DNA from: Xaviernesmea oryzae
Lineage (GTDB): Bacteria > Pseudomonadota > Alphaproteobacteria > Rhizobiales > Rhizobiaceae
Direction: 5' to 3'
NCBI RefSeq assembly: GCF_900177415.1
Contig: NZ_FXAF01000006.1
Location: 396,001 to 460,000, forward strand
DNA: 64,000 nucleotides
The first letter of the stretch is position 1. Each line of letters opens with the position of its first letter. Below the pieces are notes generated by a model. The model had not been told where the DNA came from. It searched no databases and was given only the letters and a program-made list of their open reading frames with translations. The position numbers were made by a program, and so were the translations under genes. Below are positions 34,681 to 44,330 of the stretch, in pieces.

Positions 34681-34835
34681 GGAAACATCGGCTCTTCCAA
34701 TCCGCACATGAATGGTTTATAGGCAGCGCCAGCATAAAGGCGGCTTTTGGCGCTCCTTTTGCTTTTAACGGCCAAGGCTGGACGACATCCCGGCTTTTGG
34801 CGTCCTCAACTCCTCTCCATAGAAAGGATCGTTCG
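34681..34835. promoter_or_regulatory. rpsO leader with a 12-base direct repeat
   Basis: 155 non-coding bases between truB and rpsO. CGGCTTTTGGCG occurs twice, at 34741-34752 and 34791-34802, spaced 50 bases; the second ends about 33 bases before the start codon. No strong hairpin terminator of truB is seen. In other bacteria S15 represses its own message at the leader; whether the repeats take part is unknown. Confidence 0.4.
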
Positions 34836-35105
34836 ATGTCGATCACTGCCGAGCGCAAGGCTGCGCTCATCAAGGAATACGCAACCGCCGAAGGCGATAC
34901 CGGTTCCCCGGAAGTCCAGGTCGCAATCCTCACGGAGCGCATCAACAACCTGACCGAACACTTCAAGGACCACAAGAAGGACAATCACTCCCGCCGTGGT
35001 CTTCTGACGCTGGTTTCGAGCCGCCGCTCGCTTCTTGACTATCTCAAGAAGAAGGACGAAGCGCGCTACACCAAGCTGATCGGCAGCCTGGGTATCCGCC
35101 GCTGA
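34836..35105 (+). CDS. rpsO: 30S ribosomal protein S15
   Basis: S15, 89 residues, primary 16S rRNA-binding protein. The sequence [20 protein letters not shown], then [20 protein letters not shown] and the end LIGSLGIRR, is unmistakable and of standard length. The start is at 34836 with GAAAGGAT upstream. Between truB and pnp as in most proteobacteria. Confidence 0.98.
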   Translation: MSITAERKAALIKEYATAEGDTGSPEVQVAILTERINNLTEHFKDHKKDNHSRRGLLTLVSSRRSLLDYLKKKDEARYTKLIGSLGIRR

Positions 35106-35454
35106 CAAATCTTCCGGCGGGCCTGGAGACAGCACCCGCCGGACGTTTTCGGGTCAGACCCGATGAAATGCTCAAGCCGCGCGCTAGATTCGCGCGGTAT
35201 GAACCGACGGCGGGCCCGGATGGGCCGGATCCGCCACCAATCACCGACCTGTCATGGGGCAGGATTGCCGGATGCTTTCGGCCAATGACCCGAGGGGAAA
35301 CCCAACGGGGCTTTGGCCAGGTTTCTCCGTAAAGGGAAGCCGACGATCGCAAAGCCTCCCGTTGTCTTGCCCATGATAAGTCACATTGATTGCGGTCGAT
35401 CATGCGCTGCGCCGGAATTGGCGATGCGCGTCGCCCCGCATTGAAGGACAAGAC
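35106..35454. promoter_or_regulatory. rpsO-pnp intergenic region with stacked hairpins
   Basis: 349 bases without a gene. Three inverted repeats follow one another: TCCGGCGGG/CCCGCCGGA (35113-35121 with 35135-35143), CCGCGCG/CGCGCGG with a 7-base loop (35177-35197), and GGCGG.../...CCGCC around GGGCCC pairs (about 35209-35235). The first is a probable rpsO 3' hairpin without a T-run; the others resemble the RNase III/PNPase-controlled leader known before pnp in other bacteria. A promoter for pnp could lie downstream of them; not identified. Confidence 0.5.
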
Positions 35455-37599
35455 ATGTTCAATACTCACTCCGTCGAAATCGAATGGGCCGGCCGCCCGC
35501 TGAAGCTGGAAACGGGCAAGATCGCCCGCCAGGCTGACGGCGCCGTCCTCGCCACCTACGGCGAAACCGTCGTTCTCGCCACCGTCGTTTCCGCCAAGGC
35601 GCCGAAGCCGGGCCAGGACTTCTTCCCGCTCACCGTCAACTACCAGGAAAAGACCTATGCCGCCGGCAAGATCCCGGGCGGCTACTTCAAGCGCGAAGGC
35701 CGTCCGAGCGAAAACGAGACCCTCGTTTCCCGCCTGATCGACCGCCCGATCCGCCCGCTCTTCCCGGAAGGTTACAAGAACGACACGCAGGTCGTCGTCA
35801 CCGTCGTTCAGCATGACCTGGAAAACGATCCCGATGTCCTGTCCATGGTCGCCACCTCGGCGGCCCTGACGCTCTCCGGCATTCCCTTCATGGGCCCGAT
35901 CGGCGGCGCCCGCGTCGGTTACATCAAAGGCGAATATGTTCTGAACCCGCATCTCGACGAGATGGACGAGTCGAGCCTCGACCTTGTCGTCGCCGGCACC
36001 TCCGACGCCGTCTTGATGGTTGAATCGGAAGCCAAGGAACTCAACGAAGAAGTTATGCTCGGCGCCGTCATGTTCGGCCATCGCGGCTTCCAGCCGGTCA
36101 TCGACGCGATCATCAAGCTCGCCGAAGTCGCCGCCAAGGAGCCCCGCGACTTCCAGCCGGAAGACTATTCCGAGCTCGAAGCCGAAATGCTGCAGCATTT
36201 CGAAGCTGAACTCCGCGAAGCTTACAAGATCACCCAGAAGGCCGAACGCTACGCTGCCGTCGACGCCGTCAAGGACAAGGTGAAGGCACGCTTCCTGCCG
36301 GAAGAAGGCGAAGCCAAGTATACGGCTGAAGAAGTCGGCGCGATCTTCAAGCACCTGCAGGCCAAGATCGTCCGCTGGAACATCCTCGACACCAAGAGCC
36401 GCATCGACGGCCGCGACCTCGAAACGGTCCGCCCGATCGTCGCCGAAGTCGGCCTCCTGCCGCGTACCCACGGCTCGGCGCTCTTCACCCGCGGCGAAAC
36501 CCAGGCGATTGTCGTCGCCACCCTCGGCACCGGCGAAGACGAGCAGTATGTCGACAGCCTCACGGGCATGTACAAGGAGCAGTTCATGCTCCACTACAAC
36601 TTCCCGCCCTATTCCGTCGGTGAAACGGGCCGCATGGGTTCGCCGGGCCGCCGCGAAATCGGCCATGGCAAGCTCGCATGGCGCGCCATCCATCCGATGC
36701 TGCCGACCGCCGAGCAGTTCCCCTACACGCTGCGCGTCGTCTCGGAAATCACCGAGTCCAACGGTTCTTCCTCCATGGCGACCGTCTGCGGCACCTCGCT
36801 CGCTCTCATGGACGCCGGCGTTCCGCTGGCAAAGCCGGTTGCCGGTATCGCCATGGGCCTGATCCTCGAAGGCGACCGCTTCGCGGTTCTCTCCGACATC
36901 CTGGGTGACGAAGATCACCTCGGCGACATGGACTTCAAGGTCGCAGGCACGGAAAACGGCATCACCTCGCTGCAGATGGACATCAAGATCGCCGGTATCA
37001 CCGAAGAGATCATGAAGGTCGCGCTCAGCCAGGCACAGGGCGGCCGCAAGCATATCCTCGGCGAGATGGCCAAGGCCATCACCGAAAGCCGCGGCCAGCT
37101 CGGCGAATTCGCACCACGCATCGAAGTGATGAACATTCCGGTCGACAAGATCCGCGAAGTCATCGGTTCGGGCGGCAAGGTCATCCGCGAAATCGTCGAG
37201 AAGACCGGCGCCAAGATCAACATCGAGGACGACGGCACCGTCAAGATCGCCTCTTCCTCCGCCAAGGAGATCGAAGCGGCCCGCAAGTGGATCCACTCGA
37301 TCGTTGCCGAGCCGGAAGTCGGCCAGATCTATGAAGGCACGGTCGTCAAGACCGCCGATTTCGGCGCTTTCGTGAATTTCTTCGGCGCCCGCGACGGCCT
37401 CGTGCATATCTCGCAGCTCGCTGCCGATCGCGTTGCCAAGACGACCGATGTCGTCAAGGAAGGCGACAAGGTCTGGGTCAAGCTGATGGGCTTCGATGAG
37501 CGCGGCAAGGTTCGCCTGTCGATGAAGGTCGTCGATCAGGCCACCGGCCAGGAAATCGTCCAGGAGAAGAAGAAGGCTGAAGGCGAAGCCGCCGAATAA
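35455..37599 (+). CDS. pnp: Polyribonucleotide nucleotidyltransferase (PNPase)
   Basis: PNPase, 714 residues, phosphorolytic 3'-5' exoribonuclease of the RNA degradosome. Two RNase PH cores ([20 protein letters not shown] at the start; [20 protein letters not shown] in the second), the KH domain ([20 protein letters not shown]) and the S1 domain ([19 protein letters not shown]) are complete. The start at 35455 has AAGGACA upstream; a longer frame into the leader is rejected. An intrinsic terminator follows the stop. Confidence 0.98.
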   Translation: MFNTHSVEIEWAGRPLKLETGKIARQADGAVLATYGETVVLATVVSAKAPKPGQDFFPLTVNYQEKTYAAGKIPGGYFKREGRPSENETLVSRLIDRPIRPLFPEGYKNDTQVVVTVVQHDLENDPDVLSMVATSAALTLSGIPFMGPIGGARVGYIKGEYVLNPHLDEMDESSLDLVVAGTSDAVLMVESEAKELNEEVMLGAVMFGHRGFQPVIDAIIKLAEVAAKEPRDFQPEDYSELEAEMLQHFEAELREAYKITQKAERYAAVDAVKDKVKARFLPEEGEAKYTAEEVGAIFKHLQAKIVRWNILDTKSRIDGRDLETVRPIVAEVGLLPRTHGSALFTRGETQAIVVATLGTGEDEQYVDSLTGMYKEQFMLHYNFPPYSVGETGRMGSPGRREIGHGKLAWRAIHPMLPTAEQFPYTLRVVSEITESNGSSSMATVCGTSLALMDAGVPLAKPVAGIAMGLILEGDRFAVLSDILGDEDHLGDMDFKVAGTENGITSLQMDIKIAGITEEIMKVALSQAQGGRKHILGEMAKAITESRGQLGEFAPRIEVMNIPVDKIREVIGSGGKVIREIVEKTGAKINIEDDGTVKIASSSAKEIEAARKWIHSIVAEPEVGQIYEGTVVKTADFGAFVNFFGARDGLVHISQLAADRVAKTTDVVKEGDKVWVKLMGFDERGKVRLSMKVVDQATGQEIVQEKKKAEGEAAE

Positions 37600-37625
37600 G
37601 CTTCCTTCCTCTTCAAGAAAAACGA

Positions 37626-37653
37626 GGCGCGGAAGCTTTTTCCGCGCCTTTTC
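37626..37653 (+). terminator. Intrinsic terminator of pnp
   Basis: GGCGCGGAA, loop GCTTT, TTCCGCGCC, then TTTTC: a 9-base GC-rich stem with a short T-run, 27 bases after the pnp stop. Confidence 0.85.
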
Positions 37654-37678
37654 TGTATCCGTGAGCCGAGAACACGCC

Positions 37679-38686
37679 ATGAGCCGAGACGCCCTGAAAA
37701 CCCTCTTCTATCCTTTCGCCACCGAGGCTGTCCGAATTCCCGGTGAAGGTGAACGCGTGATCTTCCTGGGCGCCGAGGCCGGCAATGTGCTGCCGGAGGG
37801 GTTTAATGCGGACATCACGGCGGTGCAGCCGTTCCGGCCGCTTTTCCGTGCTTTGCGGGAAGGTGCCCTTCCCGAAGCCGAAGGCGGAGATTACGACGCA
37901 GCGCTGGTGCTCTGCGGAAAACATCGCGGCGAAAACGAGAACCGCGTTGCCGAGGCCTTGGAGCGTGTGAGGGCAGGCGGCATGATCGTGGTTGCCGGCG
38001 GCAAGGAGGACGGCATCCAGCCGCTTCGCAACACGCTTCTGAAGCTCGGCCTGCAGATCGACTACACGCCGAAATATCATGGTGTGGCGATCTGGTTCGC
38101 CTGCCCGGAGAATGCTGAAGCGGCGATCGCGGCATTGAAGAAATTGCCTGTCGTGGTCGAAGGCCGCTTCGAGGCGGCGCCCGGCATGTTCTCGCATGAT
38201 CGGGTCGATGCAGGCTCGGAACTGCTCGCAGGACGCCTGCCGACGGATTTCGACGGCAATGCCGCCGATTTCGGCGCAGGCTGGGGCTATCTCTCGGTGA
38301 TGCTGAAAGAGAAGTCGCCGCGCGTGAACCGCATCGATCTTTATGAGGCCGACTACCGGGCATTGGAATTCGCCAAGCGCAACCTTGAGCGCAATTGCCC
38401 CGACCTCGATGCCCGCTTCTACTGGCAGGATCTCGGCGCAGAGCCGGTGAGGGAGAAATACGACCTCGTCGTCATGAACCCGCCCTTCCATGAGACGCAG
38501 GCCGCCGATCCGGAGCTCGGCAAGGCGATGATCCGCAGCGCCGCATCTGCGCTGAAGAACGGTGGGCGGTTGATGCTGGTCGCCAATCGAGGCCTGCCCT
38601 ACGAGCCGGTATTGGCGGAAGGTTTCCGCGAGCATGGCGAAACCTGCCGCAATGCTCGCTTCAAGGTTCTGTGGGCCCGGAAGTAA
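37679..38686 (+). CDS. rsmC: Class I SAM methyltransferase, RsmC-like
   Basis: 335 residues with two Rossmann-like halves as in the 16S rRNA guanine-1207 N2-methyltransferase RsmC. The C-terminal half has the SAM site FGAGWGYLSVM and the amino-methyltransferase motif NPPFHETQA; the N-terminal half is degenerate. ATG at 37679 is chosen over a GTG six codons earlier that falls close behind the pnp terminator. It stands alone between two terminators, in the conserved pnp-fabI region of rhizobia. RsmC is the best call; RlmG-like activity cannot be excluded. Confidence 0.85.
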   Translation: MSRDALKTLFYPFATEAVRIPGEGERVIFLGAEAGNVLPEGFNADITAVQPFRPLFRALREGALPEAEGGDYDAALVLCGKHRGENENRVAEALERVRAGGMIVVAGGKEDGIQPLRNTLLKLGLQIDYTPKYHGVAIWFACPENAEAAIAALKKLPVVVEGRFEAAPGMFSHDRVDAGSELLAGRLPTDFDGNAADFGAGWGYLSVMLKEKSPRVNRIDLYEADYRALEFAKRNLERNCPDLDARFYWQDLGAEPVREKYDLVVMNPPFHETQAADPELGKAMIRSAASALKNGGRLMLVANRGLPYEPVLAEGFREHGETCRNARFKVLWARK

Positions 38687-38696
38687 ACAACAAAAA

Positions 38697-38720
38697 GCCC
38701 CGCATTTGGCGGGGCTTTTT
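38697..38720. terminator. Bidirectional terminator between rsmC and fabI
   Basis: AAAAA-GCCCCGC-ATTTG-GCGGGGC-TTTTT, a 7-base stem flanked by A and T runs (38692-38720), placed between the convergent ends of rsmC and fabI; works in both directions. Confidence 0.9.
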
Positions 38721-38741
38721 GTTTGACCGATTCAGGCTCGC

Positions 38742-39548
38742 CTACTCCGCGTCTGCCTTGCGCAGCTTGTCGAGCGTCGGCAATGACGTGATGCTGTAGC
38801 CGGCGTCGACGTAGTGGACTTCGCCGGTGACGCCGCGGGAAAGATCGGACAGGAGGTAAAGCGCCGAGCCGCCGATATCCTCGATCGTCGCGGTGCGACG
38901 GAGCGGCGAGTTCTGCTGGTTCCAGGAATAGATGGCGCGGGCATCCGAAATCCCGGCGCCTGCCAGCGTGCGCACCGGGCCGGCGGAGATCGTGTTGACG
39001 CGGATATCGCGTGGGCCGTAGTCCGCGGCCAGATAGCGCACGGAGGCTTCCAGGGCCGCCTTGGCGACACCCATGACGTTGTAGTTCGGGATGACGCGCT
39101 GCGAGCCGTTATAGGTCAGCGTCAGCATCGAACCGCCGTTCGGCATGAGTTCTGCGGCCCGCTTGGCGATTTCCGTGAAGGAGAAGCAGGAAATCACCAT
39201 AGTGCGGCTGAAGTTCTCGCGGGTGGTGTCGGCGTAGAGGCCCTTCAGCTCGTTCTTGTCGGAAAAGCCGATCGCATGGACGAGGAAGTCGAGTGTGCCC
39301 CATCGTTCCTTGATCGCCGCGAATGCTGCGTCGACCGAGGCGATGTCCTCCACGTCGCAAGGCACGACGAAATCGGACCCGAGTTCCGCAGCAAGCGGCT
39401 TGACGCGCTTGCCGAGCGCTTCGCCCTGATAGGTGAAAGCCACCTCGGCGCCCTGGGCGGCCACGGCCTTGGCAATCCCCCAGGCGATCGAATGATTGTT
39501 GGCGACCCCCATGATCAGGCCGCGTTTCCCCTGCATGATTCCGCTCAT
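38742..39548 (-). CDS. fabI: Enoyl-[acyl-carrier-protein] reductase (NADH) FabI
   Basis: FabI, 268 residues, last reducing step of fatty acid elongation. The N-terminal GKRGLIMGVANNHSIAWGIA is the FabI signature and YNVMGVAK is the catalytic Tyr-x6-Lys. Start at 39548; an upstream extension of the frame has no family content. Follows fabB after 4 bases; with fabA it forms the unsaturated fatty acid operon fabA-fabB-fabI. Confidence 0.96.
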   Translation of the reverse strand: MSGIMQGKRGLIMGVANNHSIAWGIAKAVAAQGAEVAFTYQGEALGKRVKPLAAELGSDFVVPCDVEDIASVDAAFAAIKERWGTLDFLVHAIGFSDKNELKGLYADTTRENFSRTMVISCFSFTEIAKRAAELMPNGGSMLTLTYNGSQRVIPNYNVMGVAKAALEASVRYLAADYGPRDIRVNTISAGPVRTLAGAGISDARAIYSWNQQNSPLRRTATIEDIGGSALYLLSDLSRGVTGEVHYVDAGYSITSLPTLDKLRKADAE

Positions 39549-39552
39549 GGAA

Positions 39553-40776
39553 TTATCCGTTATAGCGCTGGAAGACGAGCGTGGCGTTGGTGCCGCCGAA
39601 CCCGAAGGAATTGGAAAGAACCGTGTCGATCTTGGCATCGTCGATCCGCTTGCGGACGATCGGCACGCCATCGAATTCCGGATCGAGATTGTCGATATGG
39701 GCGCTTTCGCCGATGAAGCGCTCCTGCATCATCAGAAGTCCGTAGATCGATTCCTGTACGCCGGCACCGCCGAGCGAATGGCCGGTGAGAGACTTGGTGG
39801 ACTGGATATACGGCATCCTGTCGCCGAACACTTCGCGGATCGCTCCGATCTCCTTGGAGTCGCCGACCGGCGTCGAGGTGCCATGGGTGTTGATGTAATC
39901 CACATCGCCCTTCACGGTCGCAAGCGCCTGCCGCATGCAGCGCACCGCGCCTTCGCCTGAAGGTGCGACCATATCGTAGCCGTCCGAAGTCGCGCCGTAG
40001 CCGACGATCTCGGCATAGATCTTGGCGCCGCGGGCTTTCGCGCGTTCCAACTCTTCCAGCACCAGCACGCCGGCGCCGCCGGCAATCACGAAGCCGTCGC
40101 GGTCGACATCATAGGCGCGCGAGGCCCTTTCCGGCTGGTTGTTGAACTTGGTGGACATGGCGCCCATGGCGTCGAAGAGATTCGACATGGTCCAGTCGAG
40201 GTCCTCGTGGCCGCCGGCGAACATCACGTCCTGCTTGCCCCACTGGATCATTTCGGCGGCGTTGCCGATGCAATGCGCCGAGGTCGAGCAGGCCGACGAG
40301 ATCGAATAGTTCACGCCGTGGATCTTGAACCAGGTGGCGAGCGTCGCCGAAGCCGTCGACGACATGGCCTTCGGCACCGCGAACGGGCCGATGCGCTTCG
40401 GGCTGTTGTTCTTGACGGTGATTTCGGCGGCTTCGATCAAGGTGCGGGTCGAAGGACCGCCGGAGCCCATGATGATGCCGGTGCGCTCGTTTTCACTGAT
40501 GTCCTTTTCCTCAAGGCCGGAATCGGCGATCGCCTGTTTCATGGCGACATGGTTCCAGGCGCCGCCCTGGGAGAGGAAGCGCATGGCGCGGCGGTCGACC
40601 AGGTCGGTCGGATCGAGAGCGGGTCTGCCCCAGACCTGGCACTTGAAGCCGTGTTCGGCGAAATCGGGGGAGAATGAAATGCCGGACTTTGCCTGACGCA
40701 ACGATTCGGTGACTTCGGCGGCATCGCTTCCGATCGAGGATACGATACCGAGACCCGTGACAACTACCCGTCTCAT
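39553..40776 (-). CDS. fabB: 3-oxoacyl-ACP synthase I FabB
   Basis: FabB, 407 residues, condensing enzyme needed to elongate unsaturated acyl chains. Catalytic Cys in [12 protein letters not shown], histidines in [11 protein letters not shown] and [12 protein letters not shown]. The start at 40776 ([14 protein letters not shown]) is the family start. Together with FabA it defines the anaerobic unsaturated fatty acid route, as in other alphaproteobacteria of this type. Confidence 0.97.
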   Translation of the reverse strand: MRRVVVTGLGIVSSIGSDAAEVTESLRQAKSGISFSPDFAEHGFKCQVWGRPALDPTDLVDRRAMRFLSQGGAWNHVAMKQAIADSGLEEKDISENERTGIIMGSGGPSTRTLIEAAEITVKNNSPKRIGPFAVPKAMSSTASATLATWFKIHGVNYSISSACSTSAHCIGNAAEMIQWGKQDVMFAGGHEDLDWTMSNLFDAMGAMSTKFNNQPERASRAYDVDRDGFVIAGGAGVLVLEELERAKARGAKIYAEIVGYGATSDGYDMVAPSGEGAVRCMRQALATVKGDVDYINTHGTSTPVGDSKEIGAIREVFGDRMPYIQSTKSLTGHSLGGAGVQESIYGLLMMQERFIGESAHIDNLDPEFDGVPIVRKRIDDAKIDTVLSNSFGFGGTNATLVFQRYNG

Positions 40777-40823
40777 CTCATCAAAACCTTTTCTCTCTGT
40801 TCTTCTTTCGGCGCCATGCCGTA

Positions 40824-41339
40824 TCAAGCGGTCTTGTCTTTCGACAGGCCCACGCGAAGGTCGGTCGCCTGATAAATGGTTTCGCCGTCGGCCTTCAGCC
40901 AGCCGTCGGCGGTGCCGAGCACCAGGCGGCCGCGCATGACGCGCTTGAAGTCGATTCCGTATTGGAGCAGCTTCGTATGCGGGCGAACCATGCCCTTGAA
41001 TTTCACTTCGCCTGTCGACAGTGCCATGCCGCGGCCTTCCTCGCCGAGCCAGCCCAGAAAGAAGCCGGTCAGCTGCCACATGCCGTCGAGGCCGAGGCAG
41101 CCAGGCATGATCGGGTTGCCTTCGAAATGGCAGGGGAAGTACCAGTCATCGGGACGCACGTCGTATTCGGCACGAAGATAGCCCTTGTCGAAGGCTCCGC
41201 CGGTCTCCGAGATATCCGTGATGCGGTGGACCATCAGCATGGGCGGCAGCGGAAGCTGCGCGTTGCCGGGACCGAACAATTCACCGTGGGCACAGGTGAG
41301 GAGTTCTTCGTACGAAAAGCTGGACTGTCTGACTGCCAT
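40824..41339 (-). CDS. fabA: 3-hydroxydecanoyl-ACP dehydratase/isomerase FabA
   Basis: FabA, 171 residues, hot-dog dehydratase that also isomerises trans-2- to cis-3-decenoyl-ACP. The active-site residues are H71 ([13 protein letters not shown]) and D85 (CLGLDGMWQ). Start at 41339 after GGGGGGAACGG. First gene of fabA-fabB-fabI, divergent from irr, as found in many rhizobia. Confidence 0.97.
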   Translation of the reverse strand: MAVRQSSFSYEELLTCAHGELFGPGNAQLPLPPMLMVHRITDISETGGAFDKGYLRAEYDVRPDDWYFPCHFEGNPIMPGCLGLDGMWQLTGFFLGWLGEEGRGMALSTGEVKFKGMVRPHTKLLQYGIDFKRVMRGRLVLGTADGWLKADGETIYQATDLRVGLSKDKTA

Positions 41340-41652
41340 AAAATTCCGTTCCCCCCGTTGAGCCTTGGACCTTCTGTTTTCCGAACCACTATTGCAAGAT
41401 CGGTCGAAATTGAAGTGACGATGTCCGACGCTTCGCTTGGGGTGGTTTGCGAAGTGGTGGAACATCCATCTGTTCAGGTCCGCATATAGGAAGCTATGAC
41501 CGCAAACCAGAGGCTTGTGGCGGAAATAACGTGATTTTGGCCATCCTGCGGACAGTATCCTCCGGAAACTATTGAAAGCCCTGGCTGTAAAAGTTATATC
41601 GGAAAGTCAAGATACCTTACATTTGCGTGAACGTGGGGAGCTGACGGGCATT
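41340..41652. promoter_or_regulatory. fabA-irr divergent promoter region
   Basis: 313 bases without a gene between fabA (leftward) and irr (rightward). I see no clear palindrome of the iron-control (ICE, TTTAGAA-like) type and no clean -35/-10 pair. GGGGAG stands before the irr start. The region must hold both promoters. Confidence 0.5.
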
Positions 41653-42069
41653 ATGGCAGAAGCCATTACGGACATCGAGACGAGACTGCGCCATTGCGGC
41701 CTGCGTCCGACGCGACAGCGCGTGGCGCTTGCCGACCTCCTGTTTGCCAAAGGTGACCGTCACCTGACCGTCGAGGAACTGCACGAGGAGGCCGTCACCG
41801 CCGGAGTGCCCGTTTCGCTCGCAACCGTATACAATACGCTGCATCAGTTCACCGAGGCCGGTCTCATTCGCGTGCTGGCCGTCGAAAGTGCCAGGACCTA
41901 TTTCGACACCAACATCTCGGACCATCACCACTTCTTCGTGGAAGGCCGCAACGAGGTGCTCGATATTCCCGTCAGCAATCTGGAGATCGGCAACCTGCCG
42001 GAAGCGCCGGAGGGCATGGAGATTGCCCATGTGGATGTCATCATCCGGCTGCGCGAGAAGAAGGCCTGA
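41653..42069 (+). CDS. irr: Iron response regulator Irr (Fur family)
   Basis: Irr, 138 residues, the heme-sensing Fur-family regulator that controls iron genes in Rhizobiales under low iron. Winged helix with RPTRQRVALADLLF and SLATVYNTLHQFTEAG; the HHH motif of heme binding is in SDHHHFFVEG; the C-terminal CxxC pairs of true Fur are absent. No N-terminal Cys-Pro heme regulatory motif as in Bradyrhizobium Irr, so this is the Rhizobium/Agrobacterium type. The start at 41653 has GGGGAG; a longer frame lacks similarity. Confidence 0.95.
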   Translation: MAEAITDIETRLRHCGLRPTRQRVALADLLFAKGDRHLTVEELHEEAVTAGVPVSLATVYNTLHQFTEAGLIRVLAVESARTYFDTNISDHHHFFVEGRNEVLDIPVSNLEIGNLPEAPEGMEIAHVDVIIRLREKKA

Positions 42070-42226
42070 CCCGGCCTGATCCTTTCTTCCCCTTGATGCC
42101 TTTTCGAATGCCGGCCCGGCCCCGGTCAGCGTCGCGCAAGTGCTTGGGCTTAGCATCGCCGCCGATCATCGCGCTCGTCATCCGCGAGCGCCTGCCGTGA
42201 ACAGGTGATTTTATCGGGGTGCAGCC
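42070..42226. other. Gap after irr with a GC hairpin
   Basis: 157 bases. GCGCTCG/CGAGCGC with a 7-base loop at 42171-42191 is a perfect stem but has no T-run after it. No ORF with coding character. Confidence 0.4.
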
Positions 42227-42700
42227 GTGAAGAAGCTCTTGATCGTGTTTGTGCAAATGATGGCGCTGATCTTTGCGCCGGAGCTTGCCTTCGCGCAGCA
42301 GCAGCTCATCACCGATCCGGAGATTTACGAGAAGGACCATTTCCGCACCGAGTGCAAGACTGCGGATTTCGGGCCTGACTTCATCAGCCGCTTCGACATC
42401 AACAACGACGGTATCGTCGATGCGGTCTCCAACCACGGCGAATTGACCTGCGACGGTGTGAAGGGGCCGGCCTGCAACAATGACGGCTGCCCCTATAATT
42501 TCTACCTCCAGGCCAAGGAGGGCGGCTATTTCATGATCGCCACCGCGCAGCTCTACGGCTATGATTTCGTCAAGTATTTCGGCAACATGGTCTTCCTTCT
42601 GAAGATGCATCCCCGCTTTTGCGAGCGCACCGATGCCGAGCCCTGCGAGATGCGCGTGCGCGTGCGGGGCGGCCGCTTCCTCACCATCTCCAAGAAATAG
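42227..42700 (+). CDS. Small secreted protein with an EF-hand-like loop, unknown function
   Basis: 157 residues, unrecognised. A signal peptide (KKLLIVFVQMMALIFAPELA, cut after AFA) sends it to the periplasm. Mature part has DINNDGIVDAVSNHGE, which matches the Dx[DN]xDG core of an EF-hand calcium loop, four cysteines in the middle (CDG, CNNDGC) and two near the end (RFCERTDAEPCEM), likely disulfides. GTG start with TATCGGGG upstream. Its stop touches the oppositely oriented YdcF-like gene. It stands alone. Confidence 0.75.
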   Translation: MKKLLIVFVQMMALIFAPELAFAQQQLITDPEIYEKDHFRTECKTADFGPDFISRFDINNDGIVDAVSNHGELTCDGVKGPACNNDGCPYNFYLQAKEGGYFMIATAQLYGYDFVKYFGNMVFLLKMHPRFCERTDAEPCEMRVRVRGGRFLTISKK

Positions 42701-43489
42701 TCAGCGCGGAAAGATGTCGCCGATGCGTCCGGCGAAATGGTAGGCTGCGAGGCTCATCCATTCGCGCGCCGCGGTCGTGGTAAGCTGGGCATTGAGCGAG
42801 GGCTGCGTGAAGTCGAACGACAGGCCGACGATGCCGCTCGTCCGATAGTCGGCCGGCCAGGGCGTGACGGTCATTCCTGCCGTTCTGAACAGGCCGATCG
42901 CGCGCGGCATGTGGTAGGCCGATGTGATCAGCAGGCAGTTTTCGAGCCCCTGATCTTTCAGGAGTTCGGCGGTGTTGAGGGTATTCTCGTAGGTCGTGCG
43001 GGAGGCATTCTCCTTGACGAGGCGATCGGGCGAGATGCCGAAGGCGGAGAAAAGCCGCTCCGAAGCCTGCGCTTCCCCTTCATAGATGCCGCTGATCGAA
43101 CCGTCGCCGCCAGAGATCAGAATCCGTGCTTCCGGATGGCCGCGGGCAAGCCGCAGTGCTTCCACGAACCGGTCCGCCGCCTGATTGAGCTCGATGCCCC
43201 CGCGCGCGGTATTGATCTCGGTATCCAACGCGCCGCCGAGCACGATCATACAGGAGAGCATCTGCGGATCCCGGGCGGGCTTGGGAAAGCGGGCCTCCAG
43301 CACCTGCAGCGCAACCGTGCCGGTCGTGGTGAAAAGGGTCACAAAGAGGATCAGGGCGGCCAGAAGTGCGGAGAGGCCGCCAAGCCTACGCCAGCCCGCG
43401 AAAACGAGAAGCGCAGCAAGGGCGCAGAGGAGGAAGGCGGCGGACAGCGGCTGGGCGAAAACCCAGAAAAGCTTGGAAATCAGGAACAT
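42701..43489 (-). CDS. YdcF/DUF218 family membrane protein
   Basis: 262 residues with two N-terminal membrane helices (LFWVFAQPLSAAFLLCALAA, LSALLAALILFVTLFTTTG) and a DUF218 domain (MIVLGGALD, ILISGGDGS, EGEAQASERLF, ENASRTTYENTL, ITSAYHMPRA), a fold linked to envelope processes such as ElyC/SanA. Start at 43489 after GGAAGA; upstream extension rejected. Immediately downstream of the YoaK-like gene (17 bases), so probably one transcript. Exact role unknown. Confidence 0.88.
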   Translation of the reverse strand: MFLISKLFWVFAQPLSAAFLLCALAALLVFAGWRRLGGLSALLAALILFVTLFTTTGTVALQVLEARFPKPARDPQMLSCMIVLGGALDTEINTARGGIELNQAADRFVEALRLARGHPEARILISGGDGSISGIYEGEAQASERLFSAFGISPDRLVKENASRTTYENTLNTAELLKDQGLENCLLITSAYHMPRAIGLFRTAGMTVTPWPADYRTSGIVGLSFDFTQPSLNAQLTTTAAREWMSLAAYHFAGRIGDIFPR

Positions 43490-43506
43490 GATATCTTCCG
43501 GAACGA

Positions 43507-44223
43507 TTAGATGCGCCGCCGCGCGGGCGAGATCCGCTGCTGGAAATGCAGATGCAGCGGGCGCGGCAGCATCGCCGTCGCCAGGGCCACCACGAGAGCG
43601 AGGGCCGATACGAACCAGAGCGCGTCGCTGCCTGCATATTTCGTCAGGAAAGCGCCGGTGACGGCTCCGCATGCCATGCCCGTCCAGGGGATCGTCTGAA
43701 TGAGCCAGCCGGTCGGGTTGCGGTCGCCGACGAGCCAGCGCCCGATGCCGCGGCCGAACCGGGAAAGCGCACCGGTAACATAGGTAAGGCCGATCGGCAG
43801 GCCTTCGATATGCTCGACGGTCGCATTAATCATCCCCATCGACAACACGATGAGATAAAATTGCACGCGCGGATAAACGTCACCGGGAACCGTGGAGGCC
43901 GCGGCAAGCAGAATGGACACGCCGGCGAGGACCACGAAGGTGCGTCTTGCGGAAACGGTATGGGCGAGGACGATGCCGAGCGCATTGCCGAGAATGAAGA
44001 CCCAGAGCGCTGAGAAGAGTATGAGCGCGTGCGTATAGTTGCCGTCGGCGAAGGAGAGGGCCGCGCGCGTCGTGTTGCCGGTCATGAAGGAAACGAAATC
44101 GCCGGAAAGCAGGAGGCCGACCGCATCCGTCATCCCCGCCACGAAGGAGATCGCGGCAACGAGCGACAGGCCCGTGACGGTCCTTCGCGTGCGGATGATG
44201 CGTCTGCGTCTTGCTCTGGTCAT
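43507..44223 (-). CDS. YoaK/DUF1275 family membrane protein
   Basis: 238 residues with about six membrane helices. Family features are SFVAGMTDAVGLLLSGDFVSF with the following FMTGNTTR, and GLTYVTGALSRFGRG. The start at 44223 is preceded by GGGAGGAAAGGG. Function of DUF1275 proteins is not established; transport or membrane homeostasis is guessed for them. Ends with a basic tail. Confidence 0.88.
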   Translation of the reverse strand: MTRARRRRIIRTRRTVTGLSLVAAISFVAGMTDAVGLLLSGDFVSFMTGNTTRAALSFADGNYTHALILFSALWVFILGNALGIVLAHTVSARRTFVVLAGVSILLAAASTVPGDVYPRVQFYLIVLSMGMINATVEHIEGLPIGLTYVTGALSRFGRGIGRWLVGDRNPTGWLIQTIPWTGMACGAVTGAFLTKYAGSDALWFVSALALVVALATAMLPRPLHLHFQQRISPARRRI

Positions 44224-44330
44224 GGAGGCCCTTTCCTCCCGAGGTTCTGCGCGAATCAGGCATTCGGCCCTGATCCGGAACAATGCCGGTGAGAGGAAAA
44301 GAAATCGCAAATCCGTTGCGGAAGCGAGTC
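44224..44330. other. Gap between the flavoprotein and the DUF1275 gene
   Basis: 107 bases with ATCAGG/CCTGAT arms around an 8-base loop at 44255-44274. No other signal seen. The hairpin could end the flavoprotein transcript or mark a promoter of the next gene. Confidence 0.35.

Noticed and set aside
35044-37680. An 878-residue open frame on the minus strand
   Set aside because: Fully opposite pnp and the rpsO-pnp gap; no recognisable domain.
41340-41652. ICE-type iron control box before irr or fabA
   Set aside because: I looked for TTTAGAA-like inverted repeats and saw none that is convincing.
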